A DNA stretch of 64,000 nucleotides, from the NCBI RefSeq assembly GCF_024347595.1, contig NZ_AP025506.1, forward strand, positions 992,001 to 1,056,000, given 5' to 3'. The notes beneath the pieces were generated by a model. That model was not told where the DNA came from, searched no databases, and worked only from the letters and a program-made list of their open reading frames with translations. The stretch is from Vibrio pomeroyi (GTDB lineage: Bacteria; Pseudomonadota; Gammaproteobacteria; Enterobacterales; Vibrionaceae). The position numbers and the translations under genes were made by a program. Positions 54,575 to 64,000 of the stretch are shown piece after piece (within the stretch, counting starts at the first letter, position 1; every line of letters begins with the position of its first letter).

Positions 54575-55642
54575 TTAAGCCAGTTCACCCGTTTGAGAGA
54601 AAGCTTCCAACTTCGCTGCGTAAGGTTGTAGGTCACCAATGTTGTTGTTCACCCACTCGTCATTGAAGTAAGTGTCTAGGTAACGCTCGCCGCTATCACA
54701 AAGCAAAGTCACGATAGAGCCTTTCTCACCGCGTGCTTTCATCTCGCTTGCCAGTTGAAGCACACCGTACATGTTGGTACCTGTAGATGCGCCAACCTTG
54801 CGACCAAGAATGTCTGACAACCAATGTGTCGTAGCGATGCTTGCTGCGTCTGGAATCTTACGCATTTCGTCAACCACACCTGGAATGAAGCTTGGTTCTG
54901 CTCGTGGACGACCGATGCCTTCAATCTTGCTGAATGTGTTGCCTTTCACATTCGTATTGCCCGTTTTGAAGTACTCATGGAATACTGAATTCTCAGGGTC
55001 GACAACACAAAGCTTAGTCTCATGTTGTTGGTAACGAATGAAACGGCCGATTGTTGCAGAAGTACCACCTGTACCCGGGCTCATGACTACCCAAGTTGGA
55101 ACCGGGTGATCTTCCATCTGCATTTGATTGAAAATCGAGTTCGCGATGTTGTTGTTACCACGCCAGTCGGTTGCACGTTCGGCGTAAGTAAATTGGTCCA
55201 TGTAGTGGCCATTAAGTTCCGTCGCTAAGCGGCGAGACTCGTCGTAAATTTCATCTGAACGGTCAACAAGGTGTGCTTGGCCGCCGTAGAATTCAATCTG
55301 TTCAATCTTTTTCTTCGCTGTGCATTTTGGCATTACCGCAATAAACGGAAGACCAAGTAGGCGAGCAAAGTACGCTTCAGACACAGCCGTGCTACCAGAT
55401 GACGATTCAATGATCGTCGTTTCTGGGCCAACCCAACCGTTACAGATAGCGTATAAGAACAGAGAACGCGCTAAACGGTGCTTCAAAGAGCCTGTTGGGT
55501 GTGTGCTTTCATCTTTAAGGTAGATATCAATGCCTTCGATGCTTGGAAGGTCTAGCTTGATAAGGTGCGTATCCGCTGAGCGTTGGTAGTCGGCTTCAAT
55601 TTTACGAATCGCATTGTTAATCCATTGATGGTCAGTGCACAT
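54575..55642 (-). CDS. cdsH: L-cysteine desulfhydrase CdsH-like PLP enzyme
   Basis: CdsH degrades cysteine to pyruvate, ammonia and sulfide. The 355-residue fold-type II PLP enzyme has its Schiff-base lysine K54 in [12 protein letters not shown], the substrate loop [17 protein letters not shown] and the phosphate-binding [13 protein letters not shown]. It resembles Salmonella CdsH over its length. The divergent Lrp-type gene matches the cdsH/ybaO (decR) arrangement of enterobacteria, which supports the call. Cysteine synthases share the fold, but the neighbourhood and the [14 protein letters not shown]-terminus favour the desulfhydrase. Confidence 0.85.
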   Translation of the reverse strand: MCTDHQWINNAIRKIEADYQRSADTHLIKLDLPSIEGIDIYLKDESTHPTGSLKHRLARSLFLYAICNGWVGPETTIIESSSGSTAVSEAYFARLLGLPFIAVMPKCTAKKKIEQIEFYGGQAHLVDRSDEIYDESRRLATELNGHYMDQFTYAERATDWRGNNNIANSIFNQMQMEDHPVPTWVVMSPGTGGTSATIGRFIRYQQHETKLCVVDPENSVFHEYFKTGNTNVKGNTFSKIEGIGRPRAEPSFIPGVVDEMRKIPDAASIATTHWLSDILGRKVGASTGTNMYGVLQLASEMKARGEKGSIVTLLCDSGERYLDTYFNDEWVNNNIGDLQPYAAKLEAFSQTGELA

Positions 55643-55771
55643 AAGCGTTCTCCTGATCTTGTGTAGGAATTCTTTGTAATTGGTATGGTTATAATTTAGC
55701 TAGAACTGGAGAGAAAAACTTTGCCATATTTGCTTTATTTTGACTAAAATGTAGAAAATTATTCTATTTAA

Positions 55772-56245
55772 ATGCGATTTGGTGAAAGTGTGATAGATGC
55801 CGTAGATAAAAAAATATTAGGGTTGTTACAGGAAGACAGCACGCTGTCACTGAACGATATTTCTGAAGCCGTTAACCTCACAACAACGCCCTGCTGGAAG
55901 CGACTCAAGCGTCTTGAAGAGAACGGCATCATCGAAAAAAGGGTGGCGTTGCTCAATCCTGAGAAGTTAGATCTTTCTTTTACCGCGTTCGTATTGGTGA
56001 AAACCAGCGACCATTCTCATGAGTGGTATGGGCGCTTTGTGAATACTGTGTCGGACTTTCCAGAAGTGATGGAGTTCTATCGCATGGCCGGTGAGTATGA
56101 TTATATGATGAAGGTGCAGGTTAAAGACATGAAGTGCTTTGATGACTTCTATAAGCGTTTGGTTAACAGCATTGATGGGATTTCTAATGTGACTTCAACG
56201 TTTGCTATGGAACCATTGAAGTACACAACAGCACTGCCACTATAG
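55772..56245 (+). CDS. decR: Lrp/AsnC regulator DecR (YbaO)-like
   Basis: It has an N-terminal helix-turn-helix ([39 protein letters not shown]) and a C-terminal RAM/effector domain ([23 protein letters not shown] and [19 protein letters not shown]). E. coli DecR activates cysteine detoxification. It diverges from cdsH across about 130 bases, so it probably controls cdsH in response to cysteine. The start could also be GTG at 55790, which gives the shorter N-terminus seen in E. coli. Confidence 0.88.
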   Translation: MRFGESVIDAVDKKILGLLQEDSTLSLNDISEAVNLTTTPCWKRLKRLEENGIIEKRVALLNPEKLDLSFTAFVLVKTSDHSHEWYGRFVNTVSDFPEVMEFYRMAGEYDYMMKVQVKDMKCFDDFYKRLVNSIDGISNVTSTFAMEPLKYTTALPL

Positions 56246-56316
56246 TTAGCCTTAGCACCACGCTACATCTTGTCTCAGTTTAGACATCGCCTCTGCGATA
56301 AAGAAAAGGATTATTC

Positions 56317-56982
56317 ATGTTTGCAAAAGTCTCTACCGCTATCCAATTGGTGTTAGCTGTCTCCATTTTTTATTTGGGCTACACCATCTACTCGTTCACC
56401 AATAAAGTCGGTGAAATCGTCGATACTTACCCGCAGGTTATCGAGGATTTATCAGGCCTCACCAAAGGGTTAAAAGTCGAAGAGATGTTAGCGTTTGCTG
56501 AGCATGTCAGTGAATTGGCTCCTCAGGTGTTAGACACGGTTGATGAAGTGAGAAAGACCATTGACCAAGTTAACCAAACCGTTTCGTCTGTTGATGGCAA
56601 AATCCCCGCGATTTTGGATGAAGTGAAAAACGTTCGCACCGAAGTTGAGCAGGTAAGAACCGAAGTTATCCCACCAACACTGACTGAGTTGAAACGCTAC
56701 CGTGTCGATGTGATGCCACCAATGCTTGCGGAAAGTAAATCTTACCGCGAACAAACGATCCCAGTTGTTGTGGCTGAATCTGAAATGCTGAGAGCCGAAG
56801 TGCCGGGTATCTTGGATCAAGCAAACCTACTGGCCGATAAGAGTAAAGCACTCGCTCAGGGCGCTGCCGAAGGTGCTGTGAAAGGGGTGGTGTTGTCACC
56901 ATTCAACCTGCTTAGAGATGCGGGAGACGGCATTAAAACGCGAGTACAAAGTGAATTCGAGCCGACGCTAGAAACTGAATAG
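56317..56982 (+). CDS. Membrane-anchored coiled-coil protein (221 aa)
   Basis: It has an N-terminal transmembrane helix (IQLVLAVSIFYLGYTIYSF) followed by a long helical region with heptad-like repeats. Examples are VLDTVDEVRKTIDQVNQTVS and VPPTLTELKRYRVDVMPP-type short repeats (EVIPPTLTELKRYR, DVMPPMLAESKSYR, QTIPVVVAESEMLR). No family is recognised; a periplasmic scaffold role is possible. A hairpin terminator follows. Confidence 0.7.
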   Translation: MFAKVSTAIQLVLAVSIFYLGYTIYSFTNKVGEIVDTYPQVIEDLSGLTKGLKVEEMLAFAEHVSELAPQVLDTVDEVRKTIDQVNQTVSSVDGKIPAILDEVKNVRTEVEQVRTEVIPPTLTELKRYRVDVMPPMLAESKSYREQTIPVVVAESEMLRAEVPGILDQANLLADKSKALAQGAAEGAVKGVVLSPFNLLRDAGDGIKTRVQSEFEPTLETE

Positions 56983-57029
56983 AATTATTGATTCTTGAAC
57001 AACGACTCTTCGTTGATGTCATGAAAAGA

Positions 57030-57060
57030 AAGGGGCTAGGTATCATACCTAGCCCCTTGT
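57030..57060. terminator. Terminator between convergent genes
   Basis: AAGGGGCTAGGTAT is followed after one base by its exact complement ATACCTAGCCCCTT, then GTTATTTG. It ends the coiled-coil gene and could also serve tesB. Confidence 0.85.
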
Positions 57061-57103
57061 TATTTGGTGTGCGTGTGTTGTGTTTGTAAAAAACGCCTAC
57101 TCA

Positions 57104-57964
57104 TTACTTAGTAAAGCGCATCACACCTTCTTGAACGGCGGTCGCTACTAGCTCACCTTTCTGGTTATAGATCTCGCCGCGCACTAGACCACGAGTATTA
57201 GCCGCTGTCGGGCTTTCAATCGCGTAAAGTAACCACTCATCCATCTTGAATGGGCGGTGGAACCAGATTGAGTGGTCAATCGTCGCGACTTGGAAGTTTG
57301 GTGTCATGATAGACACTTCATGAGGGTGAAGCGCTGTCACCAAGAACCCCCAATCCGATGCGTAAGCAAGCAGGTATTGGTGAATAAGTTGGTTATCTGG
57401 CAGCGCACCATTCGCTCTCACCCAAAGGTACTGCTTTGCTTCGGTCTTTTTAGGCTTCAGTGGGTTAACAACAGTAACAGGGCGCATCTCAATCGGCTTT
57501 TCGCCACAGAAAGTCTTACGTAGCTTCTCTGGTAAGAACTCCGCAATGTGGCTTGCTAGCTCAGTTTCAGAGGCAAAGTTCTCTGGCCCAGGGATGTTTG
57601 GCATTTCATTCTGGTGCTCAAAACCTGGTGCATCACCATGGTAAGAAGCCGTGAGATAGAAAATAGGGCGGCCATTTTGAATCGCTTTAACACGGCGTGT
57701 GCTGAAGCTGCGTCCATCTCTTAGGTTCTCAACATCGTAAATAATTGGCTTTTCAGGATCGCCGGGAAACAGAAAATAACTGTGGAACGAGTGAACACTA
57801 CGGTCATCTTGAACAGTATAACGAGCAGCAGAAAGCGCTTGTCCCAATACCTGACCGCCGTAAACTTGTGGCAGACCAAGGTTCTCACTTTGCCCACGGA
57901 ATAAACCTTCTTCCAGTTTCTCTAGCTGAAGTAAACTTAGTAATTCTTGTAAAGGTTGACTCAT
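57104..57964 (-). CDS. tesB: Acyl-CoA thioesterase II TesB
   Basis: TesB hydrolyses medium- and long-chain acyl-CoAs. The 286-residue double hot-dog protein follows E. coli Tes[41 protein letters not shown], and [20 protein letters not shown] with the catalytic Asp. The start at 57964 is chosen because GAGGA is nine bases upstream; an ATG at 57973 is only one base from that site. It heads the tesB-ybaY-atl cluster, the same set of genes as in E. coli. Confidence 0.93.
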   Translation of the reverse strand: MSQPLQELLSLLQLEKLEEGLFRGQSENLGLPQVYGGQVLGQALSAARYTVQDDRSVHSFHSYFLFPGDPEKPIIYDVENLRDGRSFSTRRVKAIQNGRPIFYLTASYHGDAPGFEHQNEMPNIPGPENFASETELASHIAEFLPEKLRKTFCGEKPIEMRPVTVVNPLKPKKTEAKQYLWVRANGALPDNQLIHQYLLAYASDWGFLVTALHPHEVSIMTPNFQVATIDHSIWFHRPFKMDEWLLYAIESPTAANTRGLVRGEIYNQKGELVATAVQEGVMRFTK

Positions 57965-58132
57965 CGCCAGCATTCCTCTTCGTAAAATGGATGTCAGATT
58001 ATGGTGTTAATCATTAAGATTAGTCAGATATCTGTCAATAAATCATAGGGTTTCAAGACAGAATATGAAAGCTCTCTTATAATTGGTGGGTAGATTTGCC
58101 GAGTCCGGCAAACATGTTGAGAGAAATTGAAT

Positions 58133-58573
58133 ATGAAAAAGGCTCTAATTCTTATTACGTCTTTAGTATCGTTTGGCCTACTTGTTGGCTGCCAAGCAAC
58201 ATCAGAAACGAACGCTTCTCAGGAAGTGGCTGCAGAGAACACTCAAGTGATTTCAGGAACAGTAAGCTATCGCGAAAGAATTGCATTGCCAGAGAATGCA
58301 GTGGTTACCGTTACGCTAGAAGATATTTCACTGGCTGACGCACCATCGACAGTTATCGCAACTCAAGAATTCACCACTGACGGTAAGCAAGTACCGTTCG
58401 CATTCGAACTGAGTTACGACAACAACAAAATTCAACCTAACCACCGTTACAACATGCGCGCATCGATTCATGTTGACGGCAAACTGCGCTTCACAACTGA
58501 CACGATTAAGTCAGTGATTACAGACGTAGAAAACACGCAACAAGCAGACCTACGCTTGGTTGGTGTTCGTTAA
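58133..58573 (+). CDS. ybaY: YbaY-family lipoprotein (146 aa)
   Basis: It has a lipoprotein signal (MKKALILITSLVSFGLLVGC) and a YbaY beta-sandwich domain (ISGTVSYRERIALPENAVVT, FAFELSYDNNKIQPNHRYNM). It is an envelope lipoprotein of unclear role. The ATG at 58133 is used; an in-frame TTG two codons earlier lacks support. It diverges from tesB as in E. coli. Confidence 0.88.
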   Translation: MKKALILITSLVSFGLLVGCQATSETNASQEVAAENTQVISGTVSYRERIALPENAVVTVTLEDISLADAPSTVIATQEFTTDGKQVPFAFELSYDNNKIQPNHRYNMRASIHVDGKLRFTTDTIKSVITDVENTQQADLRLVGVR

Positions 58574-58650
58574 TTAGAAATGGATGCCACAGTTAAGGCA
58601 TCTTAATTAGCTAATTCGTCTTTTAGCTAACTCGGTGATTAGTGGCAGCT

Positions 58651-58953
58651 CTAGGGCTGCCATTTGTATATTCTGAGCTTGACCTTTCCTACGTCACTCA
58701 CTTCAATCCCTTCTGCAACCAGATGTTTCTTCTGGCGATCAAACGAATCACCCTTCAAAGAGATCTCGCCTTTACTGTTGATCACACGATACCAAGGCAG
58801 TTTGCTTCCTTCTGGTAAATTCCCCAGCGCTTTTCCTACATGCCGCGCATAGCCCGGAAATCCTGAAAAACGTGCTATGTCTCCATAAGTTGTTACTTTC
58901 CCATATGGAATTTGGTGAATCACAGCAAAGATTTGGCTCAAAAATTGGTCCAT
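58651..58953 (-). CDS. atl: Alkyltransferase-like DNA-binding protein Atl (YbaZ)
   Basis: It has an MGMT-type DNA-binding fold of 100 residues in which the catalytic cysteine motif PCHR is replaced by PWYRVIN. It binds alkylated guanine and recruits nucleotide-excision repair rather than reversing the damage. IPYGKVTTYGDIARFSGFPG is the recognition-helix region. The start at 58953 is chosen by an AGGA site and the family length; an upstream in-frame start adds 24 unrelated residues. Confidence 0.9.
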   Translation of the reverse strand: MDQFLSQIFAVIHQIPYGKVTTYGDIARFSGFPGYARHVGKALGNLPEGSKLPWYRVINSKGEISLKGDSFDRQKKHLVAEGIEVSDVGKVKLRIYKWQP

Positions 58954-59004
58954 ACTAAATGTTCCTAGTTCATTAATACCACGGATCGGTAGAAGGAGAG
59001 AGCT

Positions 59005-59748
59005 ATGGTTTTTTCGACATTTCAATTTCTAATTACGACATTATTAGCCGTTGTTTGCGCTAGAGCAATCAGTTTGAGTGAAGGGGACATCCCAGTGCTT
59101 GCTATGGTCATTCCTGCATTATGGATTCTGCCGCAGGGTGGTATCGCAGGTTTAGCTTTGCTTGCTGCTATGACGACTTACGGTTTAACCCTTCCTTTAC
59201 AGCCAATCACGCTTTCAGTCAGTGCATGGGTGCTATTCCCACTGCTTATGGTTGTGTTCTCAAGACGCAGCAGTTTGTCCGTCGTGATTATTTCAGGTTT
59301 GATTGTCACCACCTTACAGGTTGGGATTATGGTCACGCAATCGGCAGGAAAGCTTGATGGCGCACCTTGGATAACCACACTGCAGACGTTGTCTATCATC
59401 GTGATTTGGTGGGCTGCGAATCATCTGAAACCCGCGAGTCGACACAGCTGGTGGTCATTGGGCTTGATATTGCCATTATGGATAGCTGACTTACCTTATG
59501 CAGCTTTAGTGGCCTTGTGTGTCACGGGTATCATGGCATCGATGGAAACACTCAATCGATTGAAAACTTTCCGTTGGAACAAACTCCTGTGTTGGACATT
59601 GCCCACGGTTGGTTTTGCTGCTTTGGTGATAACGCCAAGCATTGAAGTACCAAGCCCTGTGTTTGTGGTGTGGTTGTGTTTGTTGGGTACCGCATGGATG
59701 ACAGACTACATCATTCGAACGGAAGAGAACGAAGATACCGATCTCTAG
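59005..59748 (+). CDS. Unknown multi-span membrane protein (247 aa)
   Basis: About eight hydrophobic helices span the protein (MVFSTFQFLITTLLAVVCAR, GIAGLALLAAMTTYGLTLPL, ending VFVVWLCLLGTAWMTDYIIR) with an acidic C-terminal tail. AGGAGAGAG precedes the ATG. No family recognised. It is divergent from atl and upstream of the 4.5S RNA gene. Confidence 0.75.
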   Translation: MVFSTFQFLITTLLAVVCARAISLSEGDIPVLAMVIPALWILPQGGIAGLALLAAMTTYGLTLPLQPITLSVSAWVLFPLLMVVFSRRSSLSVVIISGLIVTTLQVGIMVTQSAGKLDGAPWITTLQTLSIIVIWWAANHLKPASRHSWWSLGLILPLWIADLPYAALVALCVTGIMASMETLNRLKTFRWNKLLCWTLPTVGFAALVITPSIEVPSPVFVVWLCLLGTAWMTDYIIRTEENEDTDL

Positions 59749-59989
59749 TTGTGATTCGGTAATGGTTCGTTTTTCCTGAACAGAGCTAAGCACTGGCAGT
59801 TTGAATGAATGTGTTGCGAAACAAAGACAAAGGTGATGCTTTATCCGACAGTTTTACAGTGTGTTGGGTAAAGGGTAATCACTTGAACCACATTTGTTTA
59901 AAAAGAGTCGCTTTGTGCTTGCAATGGTTGCTGCGATGCTTAATAATCCAATCACTCTTTGAGGCAAGCCTCTTAGAAAAAGAATCTAT

Positions 59990-60096
59990 GGAGGCTCTGG
60001 TCCTCCCGCAACACTAACTTGTGAACTCGGTCAGGCCTGGAAGGGAGCAGCCGCAGCAGGCGACGTGTGTGCCGGGATGTGGCTGGGGCTTCCACC
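59990..60096 (+). ncRNA. ffs: 4.5S RNA, signal recognition particle RNA
   Basis: The sequence has the SRP small-domain core GGTCAGGCCTGGAAGGGAGC and GCAGCCGCAGCAGG, then GTGTGCCGGGATG, closed by a stem between GGAGGC (5') and GCTTCC (3'). It pairs with Ffh to target membrane proteins. A promoter with TAATAA as -10 near 59940 would leave a short 5' leader for RNase P, as in E. coli. A terminator follows directly. Confidence 0.93.
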
Positions 60097-60102
60097 CATA
60101 TG

Positions 60103-60131
60103 AAAAGCCGCTCTTAATGAGCGGCTTTTTG
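60103..60131 (+). terminator. Terminator of ffs
   Basis: AAAAGCCGCTC pairs with GAGCGGCTTTTT around a TTAAT loop with a T-run. Confidence 0.9.
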
Positions 60132-60302
60132 CTATCTGCAGTTTGTACAATACTTAGATGTGTTTACATATCTTAGACGAACGATGACAATTCCCAATTT
60201 TTAAAACTCTCTCTAAGCTAGTAAACAATCACAACAGAATATAATTCTAGAAAGCAATTTGTTACCTCTCAAATGAAAGGTAATTATTCTTTACTAGCTC
60301 GA

Positions 60303-60935
60303 CTATAGGTTGGAACCGTGATTTGTGACAGCGAGTACAACCGCTGCGATTAACAGCGCTGAGCCACTGATTTTATTCAGGTACGTTGGGCGATCTTGCA
60401 TAACCCCAAGAAGCTTCTTGGCAGATATGGCGTAAATCATAACCCACGTAAAATCCAACACTGCCATTGTGGGGCACATCACCAACATTTGTGATAACAA
60501 GGGTTTGGTTGGAACAATGAACTGGGGGAAGAATGCGGTGAAAAACACAATCGCTTTGGGGTTGCCAGCTGCAACGAAGAACCCACTTAAATAGAGTCTG
60601 TGGCCTGAAATTACAGTGGGTGAATTGTTGACTATCTGTGCTTCATACTCAGGTTTATCAAACAACATCTTGATACCCATATACAGCAATGTTGTGACCC
60701 CAAGCCACTTGATAACGGCGAACGCTAGTTCAGACGCTGACATTATGACGCCAAGTCCAATTGCAACAATGATCATCTGTATGAAGTTTGCTGAGATATC
60801 ACCTAGTGCCGTAAAAATAGCTTTATTAACGCCATATTTCATTGAATGAATGACTCCCAACAAAATGCTGGGACCTGGCGTCATGGTTAAGATAAGTGAA
60901 GCGAGGCAGAAGGTTAGCCATGTTTCTATAGTCAT
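60303..60935 (-). CDS. LysE/RhtB-family amino-acid exporter
   Basis: The 210-residue inner-membrane protein has six helices and the family start MTIETWLTFCLASLILTMTP, followed by GPSILLGVIHSMKYGVNKAI and an AAGNPKAIVFFTAFFPQF motif. It exports amino acids or related compounds. The divergent LysR gene 90 bases away probably controls it, as for lysE/argP-type pairs. Confidence 0.88.
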   Translation of the reverse strand: MTIETWLTFCLASLILTMTPGPSILLGVIHSMKYGVNKAIFTALGDISANFIQMIIVAIGLGVIMSASELAFAVIKWLGVTTLLYMGIKMLFDKPEYEAQIVNNSPTVISGHRLYLSGFFVAAGNPKAIVFFTAFFPQFIVPTKPLLSQMLVMCPTMAVLDFTWVMIYAISAKKLLGVMQDRPTYLNKISGSALLIAAVVLAVTNHGSNL

Positions 60936-61025
60936 TTGTTTTCTCCGGGTGACTAGTCTCTATTTTTCGGAAAAAGTAGTCTGCTAGCATAGAGATAGAT
61001 ATCAAAATAACTTGAGGTTATATAA

Positions 61026-61943
61026 ATGGTTGAAGACTTGGAGAGCATTCCATCATTAGTTCCTAAATTACTTCTACAGCTAATAGCGCTCGGAAGTATC
61101 ACTGATGCCGCTCAGGTATTAGGAGTCAGTCAACCCGCTGCGAGCAAAGCACTTCGACGTGCTGAAGATGTGTTAGGTTTCGCTTTAATTCGAAGAGACA
61201 GTCGTCCGTTACTGTTAACTGAGGAAGGAAGGCTAATTGCTGAGTTCGCTAAACAGCAAGAATTGCAGGGAGAAGTGCTATTAAGACAGCTTCGACTTAT
61301 TCAAAAAGATGGTGCTGGACAGGTGAAAGTGGCTTCTTTTGGCGCATCCGCTTCCACGCATATTTTACCTAACCTAATTCATGCGATCAGCCAACACTTA
61401 CCTCAAATTAAAATTGAAATAAGCGAGTTTACAGACGAAGAAGCATTACTGGCATTGCGAGAGGGGCGCGTAGATTTTGCAATCGCAGTTGATAAAGAGT
61501 ATTTGGATCTAGATATCATCCCAGTTTTTACTGACCGTATGGTGGCTTTAGTTCATGAAGATGACCCTTTATCCCAGTTACCAGTTTTGTCAGCTGTGGA
61601 TATCGAAGACCGAGATTTTATATTGAGTAAAGGGGGCAGCGAGGCGCTCATTAGAGAATGGTTTAAGCTATCAAAATCTCGCCTTAAGGAAAAACACACC
61701 ATTGTTCAATTGACCTCGATACTTGCTTTGATTAGAGCGGGCTTAGGTGTTTCTATTGTTGCAGAGCTTGCCGTTCCAGAATCTCATCCCAGCGTAAATG
61801 TTATTCCTCTTGCGCCGGAGTACCCTCGTAATATTTGTGTAGCGAAAAGAAGTGGTTGTTTTTCTTCGAATGCAGCAAGGTTAACTTGGGAGTTTTTGAG
61901 TAAAAATAGGTCACACAGTTACCTAAGCAAACGAGGTAATTAA
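61026..61943 (+). CDS. LysR-family regulator next to the LysE exporter
   Basis: The 305-residue protein has a winged helix at residues about 15-70 (GSITDAAQVLGVSQPAASKA, LRRAEDVLGFALIRRDSRPL). An effector domain follows (VKVASFGASASTHILPNLIH, LIRAGLGVSIVAELAVPESH). The spacing to the divergent exporter gene is typical of a regulator and its target, but the effector is unknown. Confidence 0.88.
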   Translation: MVEDLESIPSLVPKLLLQLIALGSITDAAQVLGVSQPAASKALRRAEDVLGFALIRRDSRPLLLTEEGRLIAEFAKQQELQGEVLLRQLRLIQKDGAGQVKVASFGASASTHILPNLIHAISQHLPQIKIEISEFTDEEALLALREGRVDFAIAVDKEYLDLDIIPVFTDRMVALVHEDDPLSQLPVLSAVDIEDRDFILSKGGSEALIREWFKLSKSRLKEKHTIVQLTSILALIRAGLGVSIVAELAVPESHPSVNVIPLAPEYPRNICVAKRSGCFSSNAARLTWEFLSKNRSHSYLSKRGN

Positions 61944-61976
61944 GTGCGAAGAGACGTTCAGTTCTAATTTCCTAAT

Positions 61977-62318
61977 TTAATTCGCAGGCAGCACAACCGC
62001 AGACGCTTCTTCCTCTGAATCTTCCTTGTCTTCGACTTGCTCAGCTACCCAATCAATTGTCTTTGTTAGATATAGCTTGTTGGTTTCGGTATCACACCAA
62101 CTCTTTGATAATCCTCTTCGATTAAACTCACTGCCAATCGCTGCCAATGTTTGATTGCTTGAGCGCCCGTAATACAAGGTGTCGCATAGTTGCAGGTTCG
62201 ACATCGATTGTGGGTATGTATTAACCGACGAGGAGTTCATGCTTAGTGCTTTGGATTGATTGTGCGTGCAGCCTGTAAGGCTCAAGAAAAAGATCAATGC
62301 TAAGGCTTTCTTCATCAT
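61977..62318 (-). CDS. Small lipoprotein (113 aa)
   Basis: It has a lipoprotein signal (MMKKALALIFFLSLTGC) and a mature domain (CDTLYYGRSSNQTLAAIGSE, FNRRGLSKSWCDTETNK) with an acidic tail. No named family is certain. The start may be either of two adjacent ATGs. It converges on the LysR gene. Confidence 0.7.
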   Translation of the reverse strand: MMKKALALIFFLSLTGCTHNQSKALSMNSSSVNTYPQSMSNLQLCDTLYYGRSSNQTLAAIGSEFNRRGLSKSWCDTETNKLYLTKTIDWVAEQVEDKEDSEEEASAVVLPAN

Positions 62319-62562
62319 ATCTCTGAACAGTTACCAATAGTTGGCGGGAATTATGAGCATGATTAAGTCACTGATTTGTCAATTCTTCGCCAACTGCTTA
62401 AAGAGCACGATCTTGCTCGCAATTAGAACGCGTTATTGAGCCGTTTAATTCTTCGGTCAAAAAGTGCATCAACCGCCAAAAGCGCAATTTTGTACAAAAG
62501 CTGACAGAGCCTATAGAGTAGACTGATAAGTCGCTCGATAATTAACAGGCTTGGGAATTGTT

Positions 62563-63396
62563 ATGGAGAACAAGAAACGCTCTAAAGAAAAGGCCGAATA
62601 TAAGATCACAGAAGAACTCGGTGGCCTTGAAATCCTGAATGCTGAATACGAAAAGCAGAACTTCTCTCGCCACAGCCACGAGGGCTACACACTTGGTGTT
62701 ATTGAGCAGGGTGCTCAACGTTTTTATCGTACGGGCGGGCATCATATCGCACCACAAGATGCCATCATTCTGGTCAATGCCGACGAAGTTCACAGTGGAC
62801 ACTCTGCCACTGAAGGTGGTTGGGCGTATCGCGCAATGTATCCACTTCCAGAACAACTCGCCAAAATCACTCAAGAGCTTAATTTACCCAATTACGGCGC
62901 GCCTTATTTCCCAAGAGCGGTGGTTGAAGATCCTGAGCTCGCTAATCAGTTGAGGTTGGTGTTCAACGCGATTGATGAATCGGATAATCGCCTGTTACGC
63001 GAAACCTTGATGTACGGAATGTTGGTTAAGCTGATTAGCCGACATGGGAAATCGAGCCTTAAACCCCAATTAGATGGCAAAACTCAGCGTCAGCTTGTTC
63101 TGGTGAAAGAGTTTTTAGATGATTTTCCGCAGGCCGATGTCTCCCTAGAGGAACTCTCTAAGCTGGCTGCTTTAAGCCCGTTTCATTTAGTGCGCTCTTT
63201 CCAAAAAGAGTTTGGTCTTCCGCCGCACGCATATCAGATCCAATCTCGGTTGAGGCTTTCTCGCAAGTTATTGAAGCAAGGGCATACGATTTCAGATACC
63301 GCGCAAGAGTGTGGCTTTCATGATCAAAGCCATTTTCATCGACACTTTAAAAAAGCCAACGGCTACACGCCGGGGCAATACATTAAAATGCTCTAA
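62563..63396 (+). CDS. AraC-family regulator of an AzlC-type exporter
   Basis: The 277-residue protein has an N-terminal cupin effector domain (FSRHSHEGYTLGVIEQGAQR) and a C-terminal AraC helix-turn-helix pair. The pair reads SLEELSKLAALSPFHLVRSF and TISDTAQECGFHDQSHFHRH, then FKKANGYTPGQY. The ATG at 62563 follows GGGA at six bases; an in-frame TTG four codons upstream is weaker. It precedes azlC on the same strand, which it likely controls. Confidence 0.88.
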   Translation: MENKKRSKEKAEYKITEELGGLEILNAEYEKQNFSRHSHEGYTLGVIEQGAQRFYRTGGHHIAPQDAIILVNADEVHSGHSATEGGWAYRAMYPLPEQLAKITQELNLPNYGAPYFPRAVVEDPELANQLRLVFNAIDESDNRLLRETLMYGMLVKLISRHGKSSLKPQLDGKTQRQLVLVKEFLDDFPQADVSLEELSKLAALSPFHLVRSFQKEFGLPPHAYQIQSRLRLSRKLLKQGHTISDTAQECGFHDQSHFHRHFKKANGYTPGQYIKML

Positions 63397-63500
63397 ATTG
63401 GACTCGTTAGTTCGGTCGCGAAATCGAGCAAGTTTGTACAATCGAACCCACTCAGGTGTTTTTACATTGAATAACCAATGTGAAGAGAGAAAAGAATCAT

Positions 63501-64000
63501 ATGGATAATCAAAAGATGGATAGGCGCACTCAGTTATGGAAGGGCGTTTTAGCTGGAATGCCGCTGAGTATCGCCGTGATCCCGTGGGGAATTCTCGCGG
63601 GCTCATACGCGATAGACGCTGGATTGAATCAACTGCAAGCACAAGCGATGTCAGCGATTCTGTTCGCAGGCTCGGCGCAACTGGTCGCAGCGGGTATGTT
63701 CAAAGCGGGTATTGGCCTTGGCACTATGTTGCTGACCACGCTGTTCATCACCTCAAGGCACTTTTTATACAGTGTATCGATGCGCGACAAAATCAGTCAT
63801 CTTCCGGCTCGCTGGCGTCTATTACTCGGTTTTTGGCTCACTGACGAACTGTTTGCGATATGCAGTGGGCAATCTCAACAAGAGTTTAATCGTTGGTACG
63901 CGGCGGGTGTAGGAGGCGGTTTTTATCTGGTTTGGAATATCGCGAGCTTCGTTGGCATTGTCGCAGGAAGCCAAATCCCGTCACTCAATGAAATCGGTCT
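63501..64000 (+). CDS. azlC: AzlC-family branched-chain amino-acid exporter subunit, partial
   Basis: The N-terminal 166 residues of an AzlC protein reach the right edge. The family start is LWKGVLAGMPLSIAVIPWGI, followed by SAILFAGSAQLVAAGMFKAG and FITSRHFLYSVSMRDKISHL. AzlC pairs with AzlD to export branched-chain amino acids or analogues; azlD should lie just beyond the window. GAGAGAAAAG precedes the ATG. Confidence 0.88.
   Translation, partial: MDNQKMDRRTQLWKGVLAGMPLSIAVIPWGILAGSYAIDAGLNQLQAQAMSAILFAGSAQLVAAGMFKAGIGLGTMLLTTLFITSRHFLYSVSMRDKISHLPARWRLLLGFWLTDELFAICSGQSQQEFNRWYAAGVGGGFYLVWNIASFVGIVAGSQIPSLNEIG

Noticed and set aside
59805-60017. 70-residue frame running into the 4.5S RNA gene
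   Set aside because: It overlaps ffs and its promoter; no ribosome site.

Overview
The window reads as a chromosomal segment of a marine Vibrio, most like the Splendidus clade. The support is a menFDHBCE menaquinone locus, a seven-copy tRNA-Tyr array, cdsH/decR-like and tesB-ybaY-atl blocks, the 4.5S RNA gene and compact operons typical of vibrios. The species call is inference from gene content and protein resemblance; no 16S gene is present.

Layout. 1-645 is the 5' part of alaA (minus strand). 927-8314 is the complete menaquinone block menF-menD-menH-menB-menC-menE. 8.4-16.5 kb is ordinary core genome: an N-acetylglucosamine PTS permease, a LysR regulator, a YeiH-type exporter, an LplT-PlsC-like fusion with its TetR regulator, and a Tim44-domain protein. 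16627-17834 holds seven tandem tRNA-Tyr genes on a 187-bp period, transcribed leftward from a strong promoter at about 17.92 kb. 18.4-22.6 kb is an RND efflux pair.

From 22967 to 48663 lies a roughly 25.7-kb mobile island. Its left end carries three consecutive genes matching the gamma-mobile-trio (GMT) type: a tyrosine recombinase (GmtY), a giant 1791-residue repeat-bearing integrase (GmtZ) and a small coiled-coil protein (GmtX). The island has split a small chromosomal DUF1244 gene. The C-terminal part remains at 22746-22966 and the N-terminal part at 48664-48772, both on the minus strand. The island carries a complete, diverged DUF1244 gene on the opposite strand next to the trio, which would restore the lost function. 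Imperfect inverted repeats mark both ends.

The cargo is AT-rich accessory DNA. It includes an IS481-type insertion sequence, an unknown gene, a surface-type beta-helix/beta-barrel protein, a TPR protein, an HD-GYP protein and an HNH + HEPN gene pair. It also includes a XRE / winged-helix / SF2-helicase module with two matching operators, an ApeA-like HEPN defence gene, and two paralogous 95-residue genes each preceded by the same translated nonapeptide leader. Several of these look like anti-phage functions; the HNH-HEPN pair and the helicase plus leader/95-residue unit are the best candidates for undescribed systems.

Right of the island, 49.0-54.5 kb holds envelope and lipoprotein genes. 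Two of the promoters share a NemR-like TetR operator although no TetR gene is nearby. 54.6-64 kb is core genome again: cdsH with its Lrp-type regulator, tesB, ybaY, atl, 4.5S RNA, a LysE exporter with a LysR regulator, an AraC regulator and a partial azlC at the right edge.
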